A stretch of DNA of 14,589 nt, taken from assembly GCA_002428365.1 (NCBI GenBank), contig DIVW01000027.1, positions 1 through 14,589 of the forward strand, given 5' to 3'. Under the pieces are notes generated by a model that was not told the DNA's origin, made no database searches, and saw nothing but the letters and a program-made list of their open reading frames with translations. Both the position numbers and the translations under genes were made by a program. Of this stretch, positions 7,763 to 13,946 are shown piece by piece (the first letter of the stretch is position 1; every line of letters starts with the position of its first letter). Source of the stretch: Propionibacteriaceae bacterium UBA6122 (GTDB taxonomy: Bacteria; Actinomycetota; Actinomycetes; Propionibacteriales; Propionibacteriaceae).

Positions 7763-8377
7763 TCAGTCGCGCCGGTAGCGCGGCAGTGGGCCATAGAACA
7801 CCGAGGTAACCGGTGCAGCGAACTGCGTCAACGGGTGGCGGTGATCCTGCCAGGCCTGGAAGTGGGCGGCGGCGGCCGGGAGCCACAACAGGCCAGCCCC
7901 GAGCATGGCCAGCGGGATAGCGGCCCAGCCGACGGGGTTCAGCAGCAGGGTCAGTGGGCTCAGCGCGGCGGCGATGATGCCAGCCACTCGCGTCCAGCGG
8001 TAGCCGAACCAGGCGTAGTAGCCGGTGATGATGCTGCTGGTGGCCACCAGCAGCGTGGCCACGGTCAGCCCCACCACCAGCAGCACCCCGTACACCTTCT
8101 GCACCTTTTCGAACTGAGCGGTAAGCCAGCTGGCGTGGTAAAAGTCGGTGACGGCGATCCAGTAGAACCACAGCAAGGACGCGGCTGCGAAGCCTGCTGC
8201 CAGCCAGGTGGCAATGGTCACCAGGCGGATCAGCCAGCTGCGGCGCGGTTCGCCGGTGCGGACATTGATGCCAACACCGGAGTCGTTGGTGCTCGGCAGC
8301 AGGGTGGCGATTTCCACCGCGCCGCCCGGATCTGGTGACGGCAACTCAGTGACCGGCGCCGGGGACTCGGCCGTCAT
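7763..8377 (-). CDS. Four-helix membrane protein, unknown function
   Basis: This 204-residue protein is unrecognised. A charged, Pro-rich cytoplasmic-type N-terminus (1-47) precedes four hydrophobic segments at about 48-75, 96-124, 129-148 and 152-172. The helices are rich in Trp, Tyr and Phe, and there is a short basic tail ending PRYRRD. ATG 8377 is preferred over GTG 8380 because GGAGG (8382-8386) would be only one base from the GTG. No signal peptide or catalytic motif is seen. It lies 38 bases downstream of the TetR gene on the same strand, the usual arrangement for a regulator with its membrane target, so co-regulation is plausible. It converges on treYZ with a 20-base gap. Confidence 0.8.
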   Translation of the reverse strand: MTAESPAPVTELPSPDPGGAVEIATLLPSTNDSGVGINVRTGEPRRSWLIRLVTIATWLAAGFAAASLLWFYWIAVTDFYHASWLTAQFEKVQKVYGVLLVVGLTVATLLVATSSIITGYYAWFGYRWTRVAGIIAAALSPLTLLLNPVGWAAIPLAMLGAGLLWLPAAAAHFQAWQDHRHPLTQFAAPVTSVFYGPLPRYRRD

Positions 8378-8407
8378 CACACCTCCAAGGCAATCGTTGG
8401 CCTCTCC

Positions 8408-8413
8408 AGCCTA
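8408..8413 (-). promoter_or_regulatory. Tentative -10 for the membrane protein gene
   Basis: On the minus strand, TAGGCT (TANNNT) lies just past the TetR stop codon. It would give a start site near 8401 and a ~24-base leader holding the GGAGG site. No good -35 is visible. Read-through from the TetR gene is an alternative. Confidence 0.25.
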
Positions 8414-8415
8414 TG

Positions 8416-9015
8416 TCACCACTGGTCAGCCAAATAGACCTGCATCGTTCGCCCAAGAGCTGCGGTCAGTTGGGCTTTGGGCAGCTTGGCCAGGGTAGAC
8501 AGCTGCAGAACGTCGCGGCCAAGCGCGAAGCCGAGGATCAGGGTGACGGCCAGTTGCCCACGCTGCTTGGCGTTGGCGTGGCCCAACGATTCGGCGACCT
8601 TGGTGTAGATCTCATTGGCCAGGAACTCACTCAGCGGACGTTGGGCGCCCGGTTCACCGACCGCAGCCCGCAGCATCGCGGTGAAGCGCTCCCGGGCGGT
8701 GGGCAGTTCCCAGGTAGCCAGCAGCATTTCGACGGCTCGCACGCCCACTCCGCTCACCGGGCCGTCCAAAATCTGGGCGACCACGTCCGCAGGGTCGCCC
8801 ACCGGCAACGCCAGCACAGCTTCGGCGAACAGCTCGGGTTTGGAGTCGAAGTAGTGGTGGATGAGCGCCGGGTCGACGTCCGCGGCCCGCGCAATCGCTC
8901 GCAGAGATACCTTCTCGTAGCCGACCTCGGAGAAGAGAGCCAGAGCTGCAGTGAGGATTTCGCTGCGGGTGTCGGCACGTCCCGGCCTGCGACCCCGCGG
9001 ACGACTGTTGGTCAA
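8416..9015 (-). CDS. TetR/AcrR family transcriptional regulator
   Basis: This 199-residue one-component repressor has a basic N-terminal arm (SRPRGRRPGR). The TetR_N DNA-binding region follows (about 17-63), with the helix-turn-helix in VSLRAIARAADVDPALIHHYF and then DSKPELF. The ligand domain (70-199) resembles the TetR_C_16-like group (from memory, unchecked). The frame is open far upstream to 9471, but that part is antisense to the HAD gene. TTG 9015 is the start because GAGGAGG (9025-9031) sits nine bases upstream and no ATG or GTG is available. It diverges from the HAD gene across 42 bases holding an inverted repeat, and is followed by the membrane protein gene. The ligand is unknown. 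Confidence 0.9.
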   Translation of the reverse strand: MTNSRPRGRRPGRADTRSEILTAALALFSEVGYEKVSLRAIARAADVDPALIHHYFDSKPELFAEAVLALPVGDPADVVAQILDGPVSGVGVRAVEMLLATWELPTARERFTAMLRAAVGEPGAQRPLSEFLANEIYTKVAESLGHANAKQRGQLAVTLILGFALGRDVLQLSTLAKLPKAQLTAALGRTMQVYLADQW

Positions 9016-9034
9016 GGTTGTGCGCCTCCTCGAT

Positions 9035-9055
9035 GGCCGACCCTTAAGCTCGGCC
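9035..9055. promoter_or_regulatory. Candidate TetR operator (inverted repeat)
   Basis: GGCCGA (9035-9040) and TCGGCC (9050-9055) are perfect inverted arms nine bases apart, a 21-base dyad of the size TetR-family dimers bind. It lies in the 42-base divergent gap between the TetR and HAD starts and covers the HAD -10 element. Occupancy would block the HAD promoter and probably the regulator's own. Binding is inferred. Confidence 0.5.
9045..9050 (+). promoter_or_regulatory. Candidate -10 element for a leaderless HAD mRNA
   Basis: TAAGCT (TANNNT) is followed by seven bases and then ATG 9058, and no Shine-Dalgarno precedes that ATG. This fits transcription starting at the A of the start codon. 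The element lies inside the inverted repeat at 9035-9055. Confidence 0.45.
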
Positions 9056-9057
9056 CT

Positions 9058-9699
9058 ATGGCTGGTTGGCGATGGGTTGTCTTCGATCTCGACGGCACCG
9101 TCGTCAACACAATTCCCCTCATTATCGCCTCCTATGACCATGCGATGTGGACCATCTTGGGTGAACATACCGATCCGGTTGAGGCTCGGAGCTGGATCGG
9201 GCAAACCCTCTATGACACCTTTCGGGCCCGCCATCCCGAACATGCGCAGGCTTTGATCGATGCCTACGTCGAGTTCAACCTGCGGGAGATGCCGCGGCTG
9301 ATTGAGCGCTATCCCCAGCTTCCTGAGCTGCTCGCCGACCTGGCCGAGGCCCAGATCGGCCTCGGCATTGCCACTTCCAAGCGGCGCCATTCCGCCGAGC
9401 GCACTCTGGCGGTGGCCGGGCTGGCTGAGGCCATTGCGGTCACGGTGGCGATGGAGGACACCGCAGTGCACAAGCCTGACCCCGCACCCCTGCGGTTGGC
9501 GCTGGACCGCCTAGGGGCTCAGGCAGGCGAGTCGGTGTACGTGGGCGATGCCGTGGTGGACGTCCAAGCCGCCAAAGCCGCCGGGATGGCGGTGATCGCC
9601 GTCACCTGGGGCGCTGGCCTGCCCGATGAACTTGCCGCTGCTGAACCGACCGCCGTTCTCGACACGGTCGCCGAACTGCGCGCCCTGCTGCTCCCCTGA
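9058..9699 (+). CDS. HAD-superfamily phosphatase, PpaX/Gph-like
   Basis: This 213-residue HAD hydrolase with a helical cap has all four motifs. FDLDGT carries nucleophile Asp10 and acid-base Asp12. ATSKR (Thr106) is motif II, HKPDP (Lys139) motif III, and VGDAVVD (Asp164, Asp168) motif IV. The stretch WIGQTLYDTF and the spacing resemble the pyrophosphatase PpaX and phosphoglycolate phosphatase Gph. Its substrate is therefore probably a small phosphate ester or pyrophosphate, but this is not decidable from sequence. The longer open frame back to 8413 is antisense to TetR and is rejected. The gene diverges from TetR and ends 24 bases before a terminator hairpin. Confidence 0.9.
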   Translation: MAGWRWVVFDLDGTVVNTIPLIIASYDHAMWTILGEHTDPVEARSWIGQTLYDTFRARHPEHAQALIDAYVEFNLREMPRLIERYPQLPELLADLAEAQIGLGIATSKRRHSAERTLAVAGLAEAIAVTVAMEDTAVHKPDPAPLRLALDRLGAQAGESVYVGDAVVDVQAAKAAGMAVIAVTWGAGLPDELAAAEPTAVLDTVAELRALLLP

Positions 9700-9723
9700 T
9701 CCCCGGCGGGTGGGAAAAGCAAC

Positions 9724-9752
9724 GCGGCCGGCCTCCAAAGGAGACCGACCGC
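9724..9752 (-). terminator. Intrinsic terminator of the CoA-transferase gene
   Basis: A 13-position stem with two mismatches (9724-9736 with 9740-9752) closes on an AAA loop. On the minus strand it is followed directly by GTTGCTTTTCCC, giving a T-rich tail. That orientation fits termination of the CoA-transferase, whose stop lies 17 bases upstream. The hairpin also stands 24 bases after the convergent HAD gene and may weakly serve it, although no T run follows on the plus side. Confidence 0.7.
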
Positions 9753-9769
9753 GCTGGATGTGACTTAGT

Positions 9770-11278
9770 TCAGGCCTTCATCGTGCCGGTCTCAAGGAAC
9801 CGGGCATGCCAGCTCAGCGCCTTGTTCAGGTCGTGCGGGGTGTGAGCGCTGTTGGACGCCTTGGCGGCAGCCGCGACGTACTCCTCCAGCATCGGCTTGT
9901 AGTCGGGGTGGGCGCAGTTGTCGATGACAACCTTGGCCCGCTTGGCCGGCGACAGGCCGCGCAGATCAGCCAGACCCTGCTCGGTGATGACCACCATCAC
10001 GTCATGCTCGGTGTGGTCGTGGTGGGAAACCATCGGCACGATCGAGGAGATCGCCCCACCCTTGGCAGTCGAGGGGGTGACGAAGGTGGAGATGTAGGCA
10101 TTGCGAGTGAAGTCGCCCGAGCCGCCGATGCCGTTCTGCATCTTCGAGCCCATGATGTGGGTGGAGTTCACGTTGCCGTAGATGTCGGCTTCGATCAGAC
10201 CGTTGCAGGAGATCACCCCGAGGCGACGGATCATTTCGGGGTTGTTGGAGATGTCCTGGGAGCGAAGGATGATCTTGTTGCGGTAGTGGGCCGCATTGTC
10301 GTTCATCTTGTTCGCGTACTCGGGGCTGAGCGAGAAGGCCGTCGCCGAAGCGATGGTCATCTTGCCCGAATCGAGCAGGTCGACCATGCCGTCCTGGATC
10401 ACCTCGGTGTAAGAGGTGAGGTTTTCGAACGGACCCTCCATCAGACCGGCCAGCACCGCGTTGGCAATGTTGCCCACCCCAGACTGCATAGGCAGCAGGT
10501 TCTTGGGCAGGCGACCCTGCTTGACCTCGTTGGCCAGGAAGTCGAGCAGGTGGCCCGCGATCATCCGGGACTCATCGTCCAGCGGCTTGAACGGGGTGTT
10601 GCGATCTTCGGCGTCGGTCTCGACCACCGCGACCACCTTGGCCGGGTCGATCTTGATGGTCGGGGTGCCGATGCGGTCGGAGGCGGTTACCAGCGGGTAG
10701 GGGATCCGGTTCGGGGGCAGCGCATTGTGCTGGTACACGTCGTGCATGCCGTACAGGTCGATGCTCTGCCAGGAGTTGACCTCCAAGATGACCTTGTCGG
10801 CGGCCTCCAGCCACAGGGTGTTGTTGCCCATCGACGAGGACGGCACGAGTTCGCCGGTCTCGGTGATGGCGGTGACCTCGATCAGGGCGACGTCCATCTT
10901 GCCCATGAAGCCAGCCCAGGCCTGCGGGCCCGAGTGCGAAAGGTGGATGTCCTGGTAGCCGGAGATGCCGGCGTTGATCTTGTTACGCATGATCGGGTCG
11001 GACTGGTACGGCATTCGGTAGCTGATGCCGTCGACCTCGGCGAGCACACCGTCCATCTCTGGGGCGGTGGAAGCACCGGTGAGGCAACCGATCATGAACT
11101 CCTCGCCCCGGTCGTGGGCTGCCTTGATCTGGGCCGCCAAGGCACCCGGCACGGCCTTGGGGTAGCCAGCGCCGGTGAAGCCGGAGAATCCGACGTTCAT
11201 GCCGTTCTTGATGATCTTGGCTGCGTCTTCCGCGCTACAGACTTTGCTGCGGAACTCCGCGTTCGCGATACGCGACAT
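9770..11278 (-). CDS. Acetyl-CoA hydrolase/CoA-transferase (succinyl-CoA:acetate type)
   Basis: This 502-residue class I CoA-transferase of the AarC/Ach1 family normally moves CoA between succinate, acetate or propionate. Both the N- and C-terminal acetyl-CoA hydrolase/transferase domains are complete. SYTEVIQDGM carries Glu292, which aligns with the catalytic Glu294 of Acetobacter AarC (from memory). SGVGNIANAVLAGL (266-279) and NGIGGSGDF (382-390) line the CoA site, and VITEQGLADLRGLSP is the family signature. ATG 11278 with GAGGAG (11283-11288) is chosen. The longer frame to 11536 adds a low-similarity Arg/Pro-rich extension. Propionic acid bacteria use such enzymes to link succinyl-CoA or propionyl-CoA to acetate formation. 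The gene has its own terminator and appears monocistronic. The exact acyl specificity is uncertain. Confidence 0.93.
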   Translation of the reverse strand: MSRIANAEFRSKVCSAEDAAKIIKNGMNVGFSGFTGAGYPKAVPGALAAQIKAAHDRGEEFMIGCLTGASTAPEMDGVLAEVDGISYRMPYQSDPIMRNKINAGISGYQDIHLSHSGPQAWAGFMGKMDVALIEVTAITETGELVPSSSMGNNTLWLEAADKVILEVNSWQSIDLYGMHDVYQHNALPPNRIPYPLVTASDRIGTPTIKIDPAKVVAVVETDAEDRNTPFKPLDDESRMIAGHLLDFLANEVKQGRLPKNLLPMQSGVGNIANAVLAGLMEGPFENLTSYTEVIQDGMVDLLDSGKMTIASATAFSLSPEYANKMNDNAAHYRNKIILRSQDISNNPEMIRRLGVISCNGLIEADIYGNVNSTHIMGSKMQNGIGGSGDFTRNAYISTFVTPSTAKGGAISSIVPMVSHHDHTEHDVMVVITEQGLADLRGLSPAKRAKVVIDNCAHPDYKPMLEEYVAAAAKASNSAHTPHDLNKALSWHARFLETGTMKA

Positions 11279-11647
11279 GTCACTCCTCGACAGTGGTTGG
11301 AACAGGCACAGGGTACAGATTCTGGGGCCACTGCGGGGGCGATGGCCAGCTTTTGTCCGCGATTGCTCGCAGTCTCGTAATTGTCCTATCAAGGGGTGAT
11401 GCGCTCTTCCGGCCCATTTTGGCCAACCGGTGGCGGTGTAAACCCAGGGGCGCACGGCAGCCCGGCAAGGGGAGTTGAGTGAAGAAGGTGGCCATGCTGG
11501 TTGCGGCCTGCGGGTGCCCGACCCCGAATCGAGCACCCGCCCGCAGATGGCAAATGGAGCCGCGGAACTGGCTATCCACTTCCCACATCATCGCATTGGC
11601 CAAGCGGCCCCCGCCCGCCGGAGTGCGGCTATCCCCAGGTGGGGGAC
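11279..11647. other. 369-base intergenic region upstream of the CoA-transferase
   Basis: I see no gene here; the open frames have no ribosome sites or recognisable products. It should hold the CoA-transferase promoter. A weak minus-strand candidate is TACCCT at 11310-11315, about 32 bases before the ATG. Two copies of the 8-base palindrome TTGGCCAA occur at 11419-11426 and 11596-11603. An imperfect hairpin lies at 11510-11540. A short CCCCA/TGGGG dyad close to the DUF1015 stop is too small to call a terminator. Confidence 0.5.
11510..11540. other. Imperfect hairpin upstream of the CoA-transferase
   Basis: GCGGGTGC (11510-11517) pairs perfectly with GCACCCGC (11533-11540). Inside it, CGA/TCG (11519-11521 with 11529-11531) adds three pairs after one mismatch, leaving a seven-base loop. 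CTGCGGG (11508-11514) can alternatively pair with CCCGCAG (11540-11546). No T run follows on either strand, so it is not a typical intrinsic terminator. It could be a Rho-dependent end for DUF1015, a protein-binding dyad or an RNA switch-like element. Confidence 0.45.
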
Positions 11648-12838
11648 TCAGGCCAAAGCCGCGGTGGGACGAATCACCAGGCCGGTGCGCAGCTTCGGAG
11701 TGAAGAAGGTCGACTTCGGCGGCATCAGTAGCCCCTCGCGGGCGGTGCGCTGGATCTCGGCTAGTGAGGTGGGCCGAATCAGGACGCCTGCCGCCACTGT
11801 GCCGCTGGCCACCAGGTCGAGCATTTCGGTCAACCCGTGCTGATAGCTGACCTCGGCTGTTGAGGCCGCCAGGGCGTACTCGAGGTAGGCGCCATCCAGT
11901 GCCCGGACGCCAGCGAGGGCGGCGTCCTTGGGGATCAGCCAGGTGGCCGTCCCATCGGGGGACAACAGCGCCAGGCGCCCGAGTTCGACCATCTCGGTTA
12001 GCGTGGCTGGCGTCGGGGGAGATGCTGGGGCGAAGTCGAAGCAGTCGGCCAGGTCGGCCTGCAGCTGCTCGATGGTGATCCCGGTGTAGAGCCGATGGAT
12101 CGCCTCGATGCTGAGCTGATCGGCCACCAACTCGTTGACGAAAGCCAGCGTGAACTCGGCTTCGGTTTCGTTGCTACCCCTGGCTTCGCGGACTTCATCG
12201 CGGTAGGTGCGCGAAATCGAATAGCGGTGGTGGCCGTCAGCGATGAGCACGTCATCGCTGGCCAGGATGGCGGTGATCTCGGCGATTCTGGCCGGGTCGG
12301 TGATTCGCTCAACGCTGTGCACCACCCCCTCAGCCACCATTTCGCCGAGCTTCTCGCCCGGGGCGGCCAGAGCTTCGGTCAGGCCTGAAGCCAGGGAAAG
12401 GCCCCAGACCGGCGAGAGATTGGTGGCGGTGGCACGGGTCAGGTCGAGCCGATCAGTTACCGCCTTTGGGGTGGTGCGCTCATGCGGCAATACCCCGCCA
12501 GCGTCGGCATCGACGACCTCCAGCCCGGTCAGGACGCCGACGATGGCGCGAGGGCTCCCCGTGGCATCGGTGAAGTTCATCCGGTAGATCGTCAACGATG
12601 GCTGTTCGTCGAGGACCAGCACCCCTTCAACCAGCCAGTCGCTCAGCTTGGCCGCGGCCACCTCGTAGCGGTCCTCATCGCCGACCGGGACGTCCACGTG
12701 CACGATGTTGTGCCGATCACGGGCGCCGAGCGCGGCCACGTCCTCGCCGGAGAGCACGTCGTAGGGTGGCGCGATCACGGCCTGCAGATCAGTTCCGGGG
12801 GCATAGCGGATGGCATTGAACGGCGCGATCTTCGGCAT
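11648..12838 (-). CDS. DUF1015 family protein
   Basis: This 396-residue cytoplasmic protein matches DUF1015 over its full length. It shows APPYDVLS near the start, VLPHERT (116-122), the hallmark DGHHRY (201-206) and the C-terminal MPPKSTFFTPKLRTGL motif. Family members are widespread in bacteria, but I know of no established biochemical activity, so none is assigned. ATG 12838 has no Shine-Dalgarno. A -10-like TAGCGT lies six bases upstream, suggesting a leaderless mRNA. Just beyond that promoter lies the palindromic repeat element. Downstream, 369 bases separate it from the CoA-transferase, so the two are probably separate units. Confidence 0.92.
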   Translation of the reverse strand: MPKIAPFNAIRYAPGTDLQAVIAPPYDVLSGEDVAALGARDRHNIVHVDVPVGDEDRYEVAAAKLSDWLVEGVLVLDEQPSLTIYRMNFTDATGSPRAIVGVLTGLEVVDADAGGVLPHERTTPKAVTDRLDLTRATATNLSPVWGLSLASGLTEALAAPGEKLGEMVAEGVVHSVERITDPARIAEITAILASDDVLIADGHHRYSISRTYRDEVREARGSNETEAEFTLAFVNELVADQLSIEAIHRLYTGITIEQLQADLADCFDFAPASPPTPATLTEMVELGRLALLSPDGTATWLIPKDAALAGVRALDGAYLEYALAASTAEVSYQHGLTEMLDLVASGTVAAGVLIRPTSLAEIQRTAREGLLMPPKSTFFTPKLRTGLVIRPTAALA

Positions 12839-12844
12839 GGGGAA

Positions 12845-12850
12845 ACGCTA
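12845..12850 (-). promoter_or_regulatory. Candidate -10 element for leaderless DUF1015 mRNA
   Basis: On the minus strand, TAGCGT (TANNNT) is followed by six bases and then ATG 12838, with no ribosome site between. The -35 position would fall at the edge of the repeat element beginning at 12869, but no TTGACA-like hexamer is visible there. Confidence 0.45.
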
Positions 12851-12868
12851 GCGGAGAACCGTGCGCAT

Positions 12869-12989
12869 TCAGTTCCCTGAGCCGGTCGCGAGCGGCTTCG
12901 ACGGGCTTCGACGGGCTCAGCCAACTGGAGTCAGTTCCCTGAGCTTGTCGAAGGGTCGACGGGCTCAGCCGCCTGGAGTTGGCTCAGGC
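12869..12989. repeat. Two-copy palindromic intergenic repeat (REP-like)
   Basis: Two diverged copies of one unit stand in direct order. TCAGTTCCCTGAGC recurs at 12869-12882 and 12931-12944, CGACGGGCTCAGCC at 12909-12922 and 12957-12970, and CTGGAGT at 12925-12931 and 12973-12979. Each unit folds through CTGAGC...GCTCAG. Copy 1 also carries CTTCGACGGG twice in tandem (12896-12905, 12906-12915). The CTGAGCTTGTCGA core is one I recall as a common dispersed intergenic repeat in several bacterial genomes, but this was not searched. The 3' end of the element reaches the fcl stop codon. Confidence 0.8.
12939..12968. other. Stable hairpin of the second repeat copy
   Basis: Bases 12939-12951 pair with 12956-12968 around a four-base loop, giving 13 pairs, two of them G-T on this strand (G-U if transcribed). 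It lies 16 bases past the fcl stop on the minus strand and could stabilise or end the gmd-fcl transcript. It lacks the T tail of an intrinsic terminator. Copy 1 forms a comparable stem with one mismatch and a 20-base loop (12877-12888 with 12909-12920). Confidence 0.6.
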
Positions 12990-13946
12990 TTGGCGCAGGT
13001 GCTCGGCGTTGGCCAGGAACCAGGTGTAGGTCTCGGCTAGCCCCTCGCGCAGGTCAACGCTGGCTTGCCAGCCCAAGGCGGTCAAAGCGGAGGTGTCCAG
13101 CAGTTTGCGGGGGGTGCCGTCCGGCTTGGTCGGGTCCTGAGTGATGCGTCCGGCATAGCCAACGGCCTCGGCCACCAGTCGGGCCAACTCGCCGATGCTC
13201 ACCTCGGCGCCGCTGCCCACGTTCAAATGTGACAGCCGCTCGGTGGCGGGCGTCCAGTAGGACTCAGTGGGCAGGCCAGCCACGAACACTGAAGCTGCCG
13301 CCAGATCGTCGACGTGCAGGAACTCCCGCAGGGGCGTTCCGGTACCCCAGATCACCACTTCTTCGGCGCCGCTGACTTTGGCCTCGTGGAAGCGGCGCAG
13401 CAGTGCCGGCAGCACGTGGGAGTTGGCCGGGTGGAAGTTGTCGCCGGGGCCGTACAGGTTGGTCGGCATTACCGAGCGGTAGTCCCGGCCGTACTGGCGG
13501 TGGTAACTCTCGCACAGCTTGATGCCAGCGATCTTGGCGATCGCATACGGCTCGTTGGTGAGTTCGAGTGGACCGGTTAGCAGACTGTCTTCGCGCATCG
13601 GCTGATCGGCGAGCCGCGGGTAGATGCAGGAGGAGCCAAGGAACAGCAACCGGTTCACGTCGCTGGCGTGCGCGGCGGCGATGATGTTGGCCTCGATCAT
13701 CAGATTCTCGTAGAGGAACTCGGCCGGATAGGCGTTATTGGCGCCGATGCCGCCCACCTTGGCGGCCGCCAGATAGACCTCGTCGATCTGGTTGGCGGCG
13801 AAGAAGGCCCGCACCTGGCTCTGCTCGATCAGATCGAGTTGATCACGCCCGGCGGTGATCACGCTCACCTCAGGGTCCTGCCCCAGCAGGCGGACGATCG
13901 CCGAGCCCACCATGCCGCGGTGGCCGGCAACGAAAACCCGGCGCAT
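12984..13946 (-). CDS. fcl: GDP-L-fucose synthase
   Basis: This 320-residue extended short-chain dehydrogenase performs the last step of GDP-L-fucose synthesis. It epimerises GDP-4-keto-6-deoxymannose at C3 and C5 and then reduces it with NADPH. The nucleotide loop is GHRGMVGSA (8-16). The catalytic set aligns with E. coli Fcl: Ser105 and Cys107 in GSSCIYP, Tyr134 and Lys138 in YAIAK, and His177 in NSHVLP. Start ATG 13946 shares its A with the gmd stop codon (TGATG), so the two genes are translationally coupled. Length is normal for the family. The product GDP-L-fucose feeds cell-surface polysaccharides or glycoproteins, but no glycosyltransferase is seen in the window. The 3' end abuts the palindromic repeat. 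Confidence 0.97.
   Translation of the reverse strand: MRRVFVAGHRGMVGSAIVRLLGQDPEVSVITAGRDQLDLIEQSQVRAFFAANQIDEVYLAAAKVGGIGANNAYPAEFLYENLMIEANIIAAAHASDVNRLLFLGSSCIYPRLADQPMREDSLLTGPLELTNEPYAIAKIAGIKLCESYHRQYGRDYRSVMPTNLYGPGDNFHPANSHVLPALLRRFHEAKVSGAEEVVIWGTGTPLREFLHVDDLAAASVFVAGLPTESYWTPATERLSHLNVGSGAEVSIGELARLVAEAVGYAGRITQDPTKPDGTPRKLLDTSALTALGWQASVDLREGLAETYTWFLANAEHLRQA

Noticed and set aside
7563..8338. Plus-strand open frame across the treYZ 3' end and opposite the membrane protein gene
   Set aside because: It has Gln/Gly/Arg-rich composition typical of an antisense shadow, and no ribosome site or motif.
9016..9471. N-terminal extension of the TetR frame
   Set aside because: It overlaps the HAD coding sequence antisense and has no TetR similarity. 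The basic arm and helix-turn-helix begin right after TTG 9015, which has a GAGGAGG site.
9806..11380. A 524-codon open frame opposite the CoA-transferase
   Set aside because: It is the antisense shadow of a clearly conserved enzyme in GC-rich DNA. The translation is low-complexity, rich in Asp, His, Val and Gly, with no family motif or ribosome site.
11279..11536. 86-residue N-terminal extension of the CoA-transferase
   Set aside because: It is Arg/Pro-rich and unlike the family, whereas ATG 11278 has GAGGAG and gives the normal length.
11631..11645. Terminator for DUF1015 from the CCCCA/TGGGG dyad
   Set aside because: The stem is only five pairs with a two-base loop and has no T tail.
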